A stretch of 64,000 nt of DNA from Candidatus Woesearchaeota archaeon (lineage in GTDB: Archaea > Nanobdellota > Nanobdellia > Woesearchaeales > JABGUJ01). The DNA lies in assembly GCA_018646625.1 (NCBI GenBank), contig JABGUJ010000003.1, forward strand, positions 206,355 through 270,354, read 5' to 3'. Shown piece after piece: positions 25,661-32,668 of the stretch. The notes under the pieces were generated by a model. That model searched no databases, was not told the origin of the DNA, and saw only the letters and a program-made list of their open reading frames with translations. The first letter of the stretch is position 1, and the number at the start of each line of letters is the position of its first letter. Position numbers and translations under genes: made by a program.

Positions 25661-25793
25661 TTTATATAACCCCCAAATGATATTCTCATGACTATCATTC
25701 GATTTTAAGTATCCCGTCTACAGTCAGACGCGCATAATATATAAAAGTTACGCAGATCTAGCCACTTTCGAGTAATAAATGCCCGAAATCGTC

Positions 25794-25904
25794 AAATTTA
25801 TAAAGAGTGCACTAATTCTGACAGAACATCACAAAAATTCGCTAAAAAGCGAGCCCGAAAACTATTGCTAAGCTTTTGGCCATAGGAGGGTTAAATGAGC
25901 GAAA
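25794..25904 (+). promoter_or_regulatory. Promoter and structured leader of the L1-L10-P1 operon
   Basis: TATA box AAATTTATAAAGAG at 25794-25807. The leader has a hairpin TCGCT/AGCGA near 25839-25852. The only good Shine-Dalgarno, GGAGG at 25885-25889, is 5 nt before an ATG at 25895 that opens a five-codon frame (MSENG, stop 25910-25912). This overlaps the L1 start at 25905. It may be a leader peptide or part of an L1 autoregulatory site; archaeal L1 is known to repress its own mRNA. Confidence 0.5.
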
Positions 25905-26558
25905 ATGGATAAAACTAAAGTCTTAGAAGCTTTAAAAAAAGCAAAGGAGCAATCCAAGAAGCGTAACTTCAGTCAAAGGTACGATATAATCGTTAATCTG
26001 AAGGACATTAATCTAAAAGACCCTACTAATCAACTAGATCTGTTCGTTAATCTACACTATCCACACGGCAAGAAGATGAAAGTCTGCGCTTTAGTTGGTT
26101 CAGAGCTTAAAGAAGAAGCAGAAAAAGTTTGTGACAAAACAATCCATGAACAAGATTTTGCTAATTATGCTAAAGATAAAAAAGCAACTAAAAAAGTTGC
26201 AGAAGAATTTGATTATTTCATTGCTCAGGCGAACATCATGGGAAAAGTTGCAGGAGCATTTGGTAGAACTCTAGGTCCTAGAAAAAAGATGCCAAACCCA
26301 AAGGCAGGATGCGTTGTTCCACCTAAAACATCTCTACAACCAATTTGCGAAAGACTACAACATGTCACTAGAGTATACGCAAAAGAAAGACCAATAATTC
26401 AGTGTACTGTTGGTATCGAATCAATGAAAGATGAGGAAGTTGTAGATAATATACAAACAGTATTCAAACAAATATTAAGTCACGTTCCTAACGAGAAAAA
26501 CAATATAAAATCAGTTTACCTGAAAACAACAATGGGTAAACCTGTAAAGTTGATGTAA
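25905..26558 (+). CDS. rpl1: Large-subunit ribosomal protein L1
   Basis: 217 aa, typical archaeal length. The L1 signatures are RNFSQRYDIIVNLKDINLKDP near the start, GKVAGAFGRTLGPRKKMPNPKAG (about 110-132) and PIIQCTVGIESMKDEEVVDNI. L1 forms the mobile stalk beside the E site of the 50S subunit. It is followed 1 nt later by L10 and then P1, the standard archaeal order, but L11 is not in front. Confidence 0.96.
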   Translation: MDKTKVLEALKKAKEQSKKRNFSQRYDIIVNLKDINLKDPTNQLDLFVNLHYPHGKKMKVCALVGSELKEEAEKVCDKTIHEQDFANYAKDKKATKKVAEEFDYFIAQANIMGKVAGAFGRTLGPRKKMPNPKAGCVVPPKTSLQPICERLQHVTRVYAKERPIIQCTVGIESMKDEEVVDNIQTVFKQILSHVPNEKNNIKSVYLKTTMGKPVKLM

Positions 26559-26559
26559 G

Positions 26560-27561
26560 ATGGCTCATGTATGCAAAGCAAAAAAGGAAATCGTAGCAAA
26601 ATATACGAAACTCATAGAAGAGTATCCAATAGTTGCAGCAATCAACATGGAAGGCTTACCAGCACCTCAGTTACAAAATATGAGGGCAACCCTGAGAAAA
26701 CAAGGCGTTGTCTTGTTTATGAATAAAAGAAGATTAATCACAATCGCTATTGAAGCTGCAAAAGATAAGAAAAAAGGCATTGAAAAATTAATACCTAGCC
26801 TGAAAGGTATGCCAGCTCTTTTGTTCAGTAAAGAAAATCCATTTAAACTTTTCAAAACTTTAGAAAAAAGTAAATCACCTGCCCCAGCAAAAGCAGGTCA
26901 AACAGCTCCTAAGGATATTGTTATTCCTGCAGGACCTACAGGCTTCGCACCAGGTCCAATAATTAGTGAATTGGGCGGTGTTGGAATTAAAGCTGGAATC
27001 GATGCAGGAAAAGTTGTAATAAAAGAAGATTCTAATGTTGCTAAAGAAGGCGACGTCATATCCGTACAATTAGCAAGCATTCTAACTAGACTTGGTGTAA
27101 CTCCTATGGAGATCGGCCTAGATCTAACGGCTGCATACGAAGACGGATTTATTTACGATAAAAAGATACTTGCTGTAGATGAAGAAGAATACATTGGAAA
27201 TGTATCTCAAGCATCAAGCTGGGCATTCAACTTAGCTATGTTTGCAGGCATCCCAACAAGTACTACTACAGAACCATTGATACAGAAAGCATTCAGAGAC
27301 GCTAAAGCATTAGCAATCTCAGAAAGCATCTTAGCAGATGGTGTAACAGAAGAAATCATAGCAAAAGCACACGCTCAAATGAATAGCGTAGCATCACAAC
27401 TTCCTGACGAAGCAAAGTCAGAAGAACTCAAAAATGTTAAAGCTCCTACAGTCCAACCGGCAGCAGCCGCTCAACCAGAGAAAACTCAGGATGATAAAAA
27501 ACCTGAAGAAGAGAAACCAGTTGAGAACGCAGCGGCAGGTTTAGGTTCTCTGTTTGGATAA
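26560..27561 (+). CDS. rpl10: Large-subunit ribosomal protein L10 (P0)
   Basis: 333 aa. The N-terminal rRNA-binding domain (IVAKYTKLIEEYPIVAAINMEGLPAPQLQNMRATLR) is followed by the archaeal/eukaryotic insertion (IVIPAGPTGFAPGPIISELGGVGIKAGIDAGKVVI), helices that bind P1 dimers, and the acidic tail ending AAAGLGSLFG, shared with P1 as the factor-binding tail. It anchors the P1 stalk that recruits translation factors. Confidence 0.96.
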   Translation: MAHVCKAKKEIVAKYTKLIEEYPIVAAINMEGLPAPQLQNMRATLRKQGVVLFMNKRRLITIAIEAAKDKKKGIEKLIPSLKGMPALLFSKENPFKLFKTLEKSKSPAPAKAGQTAPKDIVIPAGPTGFAPGPIISELGGVGIKAGIDAGKVVIKEDSNVAKEGDVISVQLASILTRLGVTPMEIGLDLTAAYEDGFIYDKKILAVDEEEYIGNVSQASSWAFNLAMFAGIPTSTTTEPLIQKAFRDAKALAISESILADGVTEEIIAKAHAQMNSVASQLPDEAKSEELKNVKAPTVQPAAAAQPEKTQDDKKPEEEKPVENAAAGLGSLFG

Positions 27562-27605
27562 ATAAAGATATCAAAAAATAACTAATTAATCAGGAGGCAG
27601 AAAAA

Positions 27606-27911
27606 ATGGAATATATCTATGCTGCAATGTTGATCCACAAAGCGGGTGGAAAAATTGATGAAGCTACTGTTAAAAAAGTCCTAGAGGCAGCAGGCGTAAC
27701 TGTTGACGATGCAAGAGTGAAAGCACTAGTTGCTGCACTAGACGGAGTTGACATTGAAAAAGCAATCGAAACTTGCGCAATTGCCGCGGCACCAGTCGCA
27801 GCAGCACCAGCAAGTGCGGGAGCAGCTCCAGCTGAGGAAAAAGCAAAGCCTAAAGAAGATAAAAAGCCAGCGGCAGAAGCTGCAGCAGGTCTTGGAGCTT
27901 TGTTCGGATAA
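27606..27911 (+). CDS. rpl12: Ribosomal stalk protein P1 (L12)
   Basis: 101 aa. [31 protein letters not shown] is the archaeal P1 dimerisation domain. An Ala-rich hinge and a Lys/Glu tail ending [10 protein letters not shown] follow; the last five residues closely match the end of L10. A good GGAGG precedes the start. The gene ends just before a hairpin terminator. Confidence 0.96.
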   Translation: MEYIYAAMLIHKAGGKIDEATVKKVLEAAGVTVDDARVKALVAALDGVDIEKAIETCAIAAAPVAAAPASAGAAPAEEKAKPKEDKKPAAEAAAGLGALFG

Positions 27912-27925
27912 GTTTAACAAATTAG

Positions 27926-27955
27926 GTGCTTTCAAGCACTTTTTATTTTATTTTA
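27926..27955 (+). terminator. Hairpin plus T tract after the ribosomal operon
   Basis: GTGCT (27926-27930) pairs with AGCAC (27935-27939) over a TTCA loop and is followed by a T-rich run (TTTTTATTTTATTTT). It looks like an intrinsic terminator and may only attenuate reading into the coiled-coil gene. Confidence 0.6.
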
Positions 27956-27977
27956 CAATGCGAGTCGATGATGAGGT

Positions 27978-28853
27978 ATGACTGAAGAAACTACAAAACC
28001 AAAGGATTCACTGGAATCACTCAATTCTCATATTTTAGGCCTCAAAACCGATCTTAACGCATTAAATACTGAAAAAGAAGATTTCTACAAACAAAAACAA
28101 GATATTAGTAAACAAATCTCTAAAATTCTAGAAGACATAAAGGGTCTAAAGAAAGAGAGAGACAAATATACTAAACAAGTCAGAGAGAAAAAAGGCAATA
28201 GAGAAGGCCTAAATAAAGAAATCAAAGACAAAATTCGAGAAATCAAAACAGTTAACGATGAAAAACGAGCCATCACTCAAAAACATAACATAAAGAGTGA
28301 CCCATCAGGATTACAAAAAGAAATAGATGCTCTCGATCTCAAAATCGAAACAGAAGTTATTTCATTCGATAAAGAACAAAAAATAATGAAGATCATTAAG
28401 GAAAAAAAGAAAGCCCTTAATGGAATGAAGAAAGTCAGCGGAATTTTTGAGAAATCACACACACTATCAAAAGAAATTGACAAATTAAAAGGAAAAGCTG
28501 ACGACAGTCACAAAAAACTGACGAAGACAGCAAATGAATCTCAAGAAAAACACGAAGAAGTAATCAAACTTACTAGAGAACTTAACAAATTAAAGAAAGA
28601 AGAGAAGAAAGCATTCAAACAATTCAACAGAATCAAACATCAATTTCAAAATGTTAACGAACTTCTAAAGAAGCATCTCGGAGAACTAAAAAACGTCAAA
28701 GTTACAGTAAGAAGCAAGAAAGAAAAGAAGAAAAGTTTCGAAGCAAGAAAGAAAGATGCAACAATAAAAGAAATGAAGAAGGAAGTTGAGGCCAAGATGA
28801 AATCAGGTAAAAAGCTCACTACAGAAGACCTGCTTCTCTTTCAGAGTAACTAA
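27978..28853 (+). CDS. Long coiled-coil protein, COG1340-like
   Basis: 291 aa, nearly all charged heptad coil from residue 10 to 250 (LKTDLNALNTEKEDFYKQKQ, ISKILEDIKGLKKERDKY). The length, the EKKALNGMKKVSG middle and the ending MKSGKKLTTEDLLLFQ resemble the archaeal uncharacterised COG1340 group. No enzyme motif is present. It follows the ribosomal operon in the same direction and precedes aIF1A, a translation-linked context. The role is unknown; an SMC-like or ribosome-associated scaffold is possible. Confidence 0.75.
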   Translation: MTEETTKPKDSLESLNSHILGLKTDLNALNTEKEDFYKQKQDISKQISKILEDIKGLKKERDKYTKQVREKKGNREGLNKEIKDKIREIKTVNDEKRAITQKHNIKSDPSGLQKEIDALDLKIETEVISFDKEQKIMKIIKEKKKALNGMKKVSGIFEKSHTLSKEIDKLKGKADDSHKKLTKTANESQEKHEEVIKLTRELNKLKKEEKKAFKQFNRIKHQFQNVNELLKKHLGELKNVKVTVRSKKEKKKSFEARKKDATIKEMKKEVEAKMKSGKKLTTEDLLLFQSN

Positions 28854-28904
28854 TCCCTTAGCAACCTTTATATATACACATAATTTCAAGATCCATATAA
28901 GAAG

Positions 28905-29237
28905 ATGGCATATCAAAGAACTCCACTAACAGCTGAAGAACAAATCCAAAGAATCAAGTTACCGCGAGGTAATGAATGTTTAGGATTTGTTGAACAAAGA
29001 GTAGGTGGAAGCAGAATGAAAGTCAGATGCCTTGATGGAAAAAATAGAATCTGCAGAATTCCTGGAAGACTCAAAAGAAGATTGTGGGTAAGAGAGAGTG
29101 ACATAGTTATCGTCGAACCTTGGGAATTCACAGGCGATGTAAAAGGTGATGTAATTTTCAAATACAAACCAATTCAAGTTAGCTGGTTACGAAAAAATGG
29201 ATACCTAAAACGACTTGAAGATGTTGAAGAATTCTAA
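28905..29237 (+). CDS. eif1a: Translation initiation factor aIF1A
   Basis: 110 aa. The OB-fold of eIF1A/IF1 is plain: RIKLPRGNECLGFVEQRVGG, RMKVRCLDGKNRICRIPGRLKRRLWVRESDIVIVEPWEF, then the C-terminal helix WLRKNGYLKRLEDVEEF. It binds the A site of the small subunit during initiation. A TATA box (CCTTTATATATAC, 28865-28877) shows that it has its own promoter. Confidence 0.95.
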   Translation: MAYQRTPLTAEEQIQRIKLPRGNECLGFVEQRVGGSRMKVRCLDGKNRICRIPGRLKRRLWVRESDIVIVEPWEFTGDVKGDVIFKYKPIQVSWLRKNGYLKRLEDVEEF

Positions 29238-29550
29238 TTTATTATTATTACTATTTTAGTCAGAACATTTTTTCTAGAAAAAAAACCTTGTGATGTACAA
29301 AAAAATAATTTTTTCTTAAAAATTTTAGAGAAACTTAAAAAAGTTTTACAAAAAAATAAAAAAGCAACATAAATGCACAGATCGACGTCACGAAAACACA
29401 AGAATTAAAAAGTTGAGCACCCAGAACCGCTCTAATATCAGAAATCAGGCAATTTAGACGTTCTAAACCGAAACATATTTAAACAAAATTTGACATTTAA
29501 GTACTTAAAGACTTGGAAACTCATATTTTCCAGTTTTGAGGTGAATTAAA
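29238..29550 (+). other. 313-nt AT-rich intergenic region
   Basis: The start is a T-rich termination zone for aIF1A (TTTATTATTATTACTATTTT). The middle is A-rich and holds no recognisable gene or hairpin. The end carries the promoter for the lysine-rich protein: ATATTTAAAC near 29477-29486, then the GAGGTG Shine-Dalgarno at 29538-29543. Confidence 0.5.
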
Positions 29551-30066
29551 GTGGCAAAAAAAAGAGTGGTAAAGCGTAAAGCTGCTCCAAAAAGGAGGGC
29601 ACCTAAGAAAAAGGCAGCTCCTAAGAGGAAGCCAGTGAAACGTAAACCTGCTAAGAAAAAGGCAGTAAAGAAGAAGCCAGCCAAGAGAAAACCTGCTAAG
29701 AAAAAAGCAGTAAAACGAAAGGCAGCTAAAAAAAGGACTGTAAAAAGAAAAGCAGTGAAAAGAAAGCCAGTTAAAAGAAAAGCAGTGAAGAAGAAAACTG
29801 TTAAGAGAAAAGCAGTAAAGAGAAAACCGGCTAAGAAAAGAACTGTTAAGAAAAAAGCAGCTAAGAAAAAACCTGCAAAGAGAAAAGCAGTAAAAAGAAA
29901 AGCTGTAAAGAAAAAAACAGTCAAAAGAAAAGCAGTTAAGAAAAAGGCAGTGAAGAGAAAAGCAGTTAAGAAAAAAACTGTAAAGAGAAAACCTGCTAAA
30001 AAAAGAAAGCCTGCTAAAAGGAAGGCACCTGCTAAAAGAAAGCCTGCTAGGCGAAAAAGAAAATAA
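29551..30066 (+). CDS. Lysine-rich repeat protein, histone H1-tail-like
   Basis: 171 aa from GTG 29551, with GAGGTG 7 nt upstream. Nearly the whole protein is Lys, Arg, Ala, Pro and Val in five-residue units such as KRKAV, KKKPA and KRKPA, with occasional Thr replacing Ala. No folded domain or globular part is present. The composition is like histone H1 tails and bacterial histone-like Hc1/AlgP tails, so non-specific DNA compaction is the likely role. The mirror frame on the minus strand is an artefact of the repeats. It faces the basic protein at 30217-30735. Confidence 0.75.
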   Translation: MAKKRVVKRKAAPKRRAPKKKAAPKRKPVKRKPAKKKAVKKKPAKRKPAKKKAVKRKAAKKRTVKRKAVKRKPVKRKAVKKKTVKRKAVKRKPAKKRTVKKKAAKKKPAKRKAVKRKAVKKKTVKRKAVKKKAVKRKAVKKKTVKRKPAKKRKPAKRKAPAKRKPARRKRK

Positions 30067-30083
30067 TTTTTTTGTATAAAACC

Positions 30084-30121
30084 TCTGCCTTTTAGGAAAC
30101 TGGAAGGCAGAAACATTTTTT
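30084..30121 (+). terminator. Intrinsic terminator-like hairpin
   Basis: TCTGCCTT (30084-30091) pairs perfectly with AAGGCAGA (30104-30111) over a 12-nt loop, followed by a T run at 30115-30121. It lies 18 nt after the lysine-rich gene and before the convergent gene. Confidence 0.65.
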
Positions 30122-30216
30122 CTACAATTTTTACCAAAATAACACTAAAAACCGCTTATTTTCTAAAAAGAAGACCATTAAAACAATATAAAGAAAAAAG
30201 AAGAAAAAAAAGTACT

Positions 30217-30735
30217 TTAACAGTACTTTTTAGGAACGTCGTTAACAACTCTTACGCCCATAGCTGGTTTTTGCAAGCTTACAAACTTAGTCGCACCCTT
30301 GTAAAAGTTACCCATCTTAGCTTCGTAAGATAATTTTGTTCCATAAACGCCTTTTGCCGCTCCAGGTTTAGCTGCAGTAATCTTCCTAACACTTGCTGCA
30401 AGAAGAACTTTCTTAGCTTTGTAAACTGGTTTGCCTGCTGCGTTCTTTGATTCATAAACAACATACTTAACAGTTGGCTTAGCAAGTCTGCTTTTTGGCT
30501 TTTTCTTACCGCCTTTTCTGTTCATTGTTACTTCACAAACATTTGCATTTTTATCTAAATAATACAAACATCCTTTTTTTCTCTTTACACCTGCTTTTTC
30601 AACAACTTTAGGTCCGGATCGAGATTTTTTACCGCCTCTAGCCATACCTACATGACAGATGTTACCCTTTTTGTCTATAAAATATAGAAAACCTGGTTTT
30701 CTAGTCACATCACTTTTGTATACGACTTTTGCCAT
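30217..30735 (-). CDS. Basic protein with a duplicated small beta module (172 aa)
   Basis: The first 75 residues hold two copies of one unit: KVVYKSDVTRKPGFLYFIDK..CHVGMARGGKK (about 3-36) and KVVEKAGVKRKKGCLYYLDK..CEVTMNRKGGKK (about 43-77). Each is a strand-turn-strand with a Cys and ends in a basic GGKK. The rest is Lys/Ala/Tyr/Val-rich with no known domain. It is very basic and lies beside the lysine-rich H1-like gene, so a nucleic-acid-binding role is plausible. The TATA box is at 30795-30806 (minus). Only the fold pattern is visible; no family named. Confidence 0.65.
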   Translation of the reverse strand: MAKVVYKSDVTRKPGFLYFIDKKGNICHVGMARGGKKSRSGPKVVEKAGVKRKKGCLYYLDKNANVCEVTMNRKGGKKKPKSRLAKPTVKYVVYESKNAAGKPVYKAKKVLLAASVRKITAAKPGAAKGVYGTKLSYEAKMGNFYKGATKFVSLQKPAMGVRVVNDVPKKYC

Positions 30736-30829
30736 TAGTTCTGCACCCCTTATTTAGTTTTTTAAGATAATTCTTAGTCGATAGAAGTTAATAGTCCTTT
30801 ATATTTGTTTTGATTATTGACGAGAAAAC

Positions 30830-32668
30830 TCAAAACGCTCTACGATTCATCTCGTCAAACAACTCAATAAATGTTGATGCACTCCATAACTGTGCACCAC
30901 ACCCATTAGATTCTTGACGCCACGCAGAACTTACCTCTGAAGAATGACCAATTATCCCTTTAGAAAGAATATCCCTCTTAGAAGCTTCTAATATTTCTTT
31001 AATATACCGCCTAAACCTAAACTTACCAACTCTCAACAAAGACATCGCAGCAATATTATTCACCCAGTACCACGAGTCTCCTCTGTGATAACTTTTATTA
31101 TCTTCTCCAGTGTGGTGATCAACATAAAATTTGCTCTTCTTAGATATAGAAGCTAAAGCCCCCCAATCAAGATACAAATTATCTAAAGCAATTCTAAAAC
31201 TAACTTTCCAAACTCCATTACGAAACATTTTAGGATAAATATAGTACGCCAAAAACAAATTAGGACGAACCTCGTCACTTCCAACACAATCAACTACGAC
31301 ACCGTTCTTGAGAAAACTACCCTTCACCCTTTTAAGAAATGATTTCTCAGAATCAGATGCCAGACGATAACCAACACCATCACCCAACATTTCACAAATC
31401 TCAGAGAGAAACTTATACATACGTAATCTTAATGCCTGTAACTCTATCAACTTACCTTCCCTAACTTCATCACCAAAATCCGTATCCATCCAACTTTCAT
31501 TCTTTTTTGCAAAATCTAAACCGCCCTTAGTATGAAATTTATGTAAATCTAATAAGCTAGTTTCCAGAACGACCTTAATTCTTTTCAAATCAACAACAGA
31601 AAAATATTTATCCAAGACCTTATGCCTTCGCAATGCAATAATATAATCAGATAATCTCAAAAAGAACCAACCAACACCATCAGCACTTCCTAACAAAGAA
31701 CCAGGCACTCTATTCGGCAACCTGCCATCATATTCAAAATTATCTAAATAATTCATCAATATTGACTTTACTGCCCCATACTTCTTCATTAATATCAAAG
31801 CCTTCAAACCAACCATCTCATCCCGCGTCCAATACTGAAAAAACCAAGGCAATCCTGCAAATAATCGTCTATTAACACCATCACCCACAGTTAACAAATT
31901 CACAGAATTAGCAGCACAAAGATTAGCCATATTCAGCTCATTTTTAGGTCTAGCCTTCACAACATCACTTTTTTTCAAGAAATCATGATTCTCTCTCAGA
32001 ATCTTCAGTTCATCTAATGCTTTCTCTTCAGAAGATCCTACGGCAAGAAACAATTTACTTCCTTCAACCTCTACTCCTTTATACACATACCTGCTTTTTG
32101 TATTTTTCTCGCGATGTGAATCAGAAACATAATCTCTTTTCACCCATTCATCCTGACTAAACAACTCTCCATCAGAACCTATAGCAACAAACAACTCATA
32201 TTCGCTCACCGCATCAGTTTTATCTTCCTTAGAGTCTGTTTTTTTAGTAAACTTGACAATAATTCTCTTACCTGCCTTGTACACATCATAATGCCTACCA
32301 AACTCCCTAGAATCATAAGAATCTTTACAATCAAAGAATAAATCCATTATCTTTCTGTAATCCAACTCACAAACAAATCCGTTAATTCCTTCATGAACAT
32401 AAAAACGTTGCTTAAAGTTTCCAAATCTTCGTTCAACAGAAGAAAAATGATTCACAATTGTATCTATTTCCTTCAGACCGCGCACAGAAATACTTTCTAG
32501 AACCTTAAACATCCGTTCGCCATCAAAAGTAAAGAACCCTTCATATTTAGACTTAGGAATAGGGGATTGATACAGATAGCCACCTCGTTTGTTTGTGAGA
32601 AGAAAACTATCTGAATCACAATTTTCCAAAATCACCTCTTTTCCCCTAGCAAAGTGTATTAACTTCAT
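30830..32668 (-). CDS. Glycogen debranching enzyme (amylo-1,6-glucosidase type)
   Basis: 612 aa. The C-terminal (alpha/alpha)6 barrel is recognised from GLPWFFQYWTRDEMVGLKAL (about 276-295), which matches the catalytic Asp-bearing loop of glycogen debranching enzymes, and from LPNRVPGSLLGSADGVGWFF, ESWMDTDFG, NLFLAYYIYP, YHRGDSWYWVNNIA and the final EMNRR. The N-terminal 230 residues are a beta-rich sugar-binding domain. It removes alpha-1,6 branches from glycogen. Its ATG overlaps the stop of the phosphohexomutase gene (ATGA), so both belong to one operon. Confidence 0.88.
   Translation of the reverse strand: MKLIHFARGKEVILENCDSDSFLLTNKRGGYLYQSPIPKSKYEGFFTFDGERMFKVLESISVRGLKEIDTIVNHFSSVERRFGNFKQRFYVHEGINGFVCELDYRKIMDLFFDCKDSYDSREFGRHYDVYKAGKRIIVKFTKKTDSKEDKTDAVSEYELFVAIGSDGELFSQDEWVKRDYVSDSHREKNTKSRYVYKGVEVEGSKLFLAVGSSEEKALDELKILRENHDFLKKSDVVKARPKNELNMANLCAANSVNLLTVGDGVNRRLFAGLPWFFQYWTRDEMVGLKALILMKKYGAVKSILMNYLDNFEYDGRLPNRVPGSLLGSADGVGWFFLRLSDYIIALRRHKVLDKYFSVVDLKRIKVVLETSLLDLHKFHTKGGLDFAKKNESWMDTDFGDEVREGKLIELQALRLRMYKFLSEICEMLGDGVGYRLASDSEKSFLKRVKGSFLKNGVVVDCVGSDEVRPNLFLAYYIYPKMFRNGVWKVSFRIALDNLYLDWGALASISKKSKFYVDHHTGEDNKSYHRGDSWYWVNNIAAMSLLRVGKFRFRRYIKEILEASKRDILSKGIIGHSSEVSSAWRQESNGCGAQLWSASTFIELFDEMNRRAF

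Noticed and set aside
27748-27981. 77-aa frame overlapping rpl12
   Set aside because: Different frame inside a firmly identified ribosomal protein gene; no independent start signal.
29505-30137. 210-aa minus-strand frame opposite the lysine-rich gene
   Set aside because: Phe/Leu-rich mirror of Lys codons; an artefact of the repeat.
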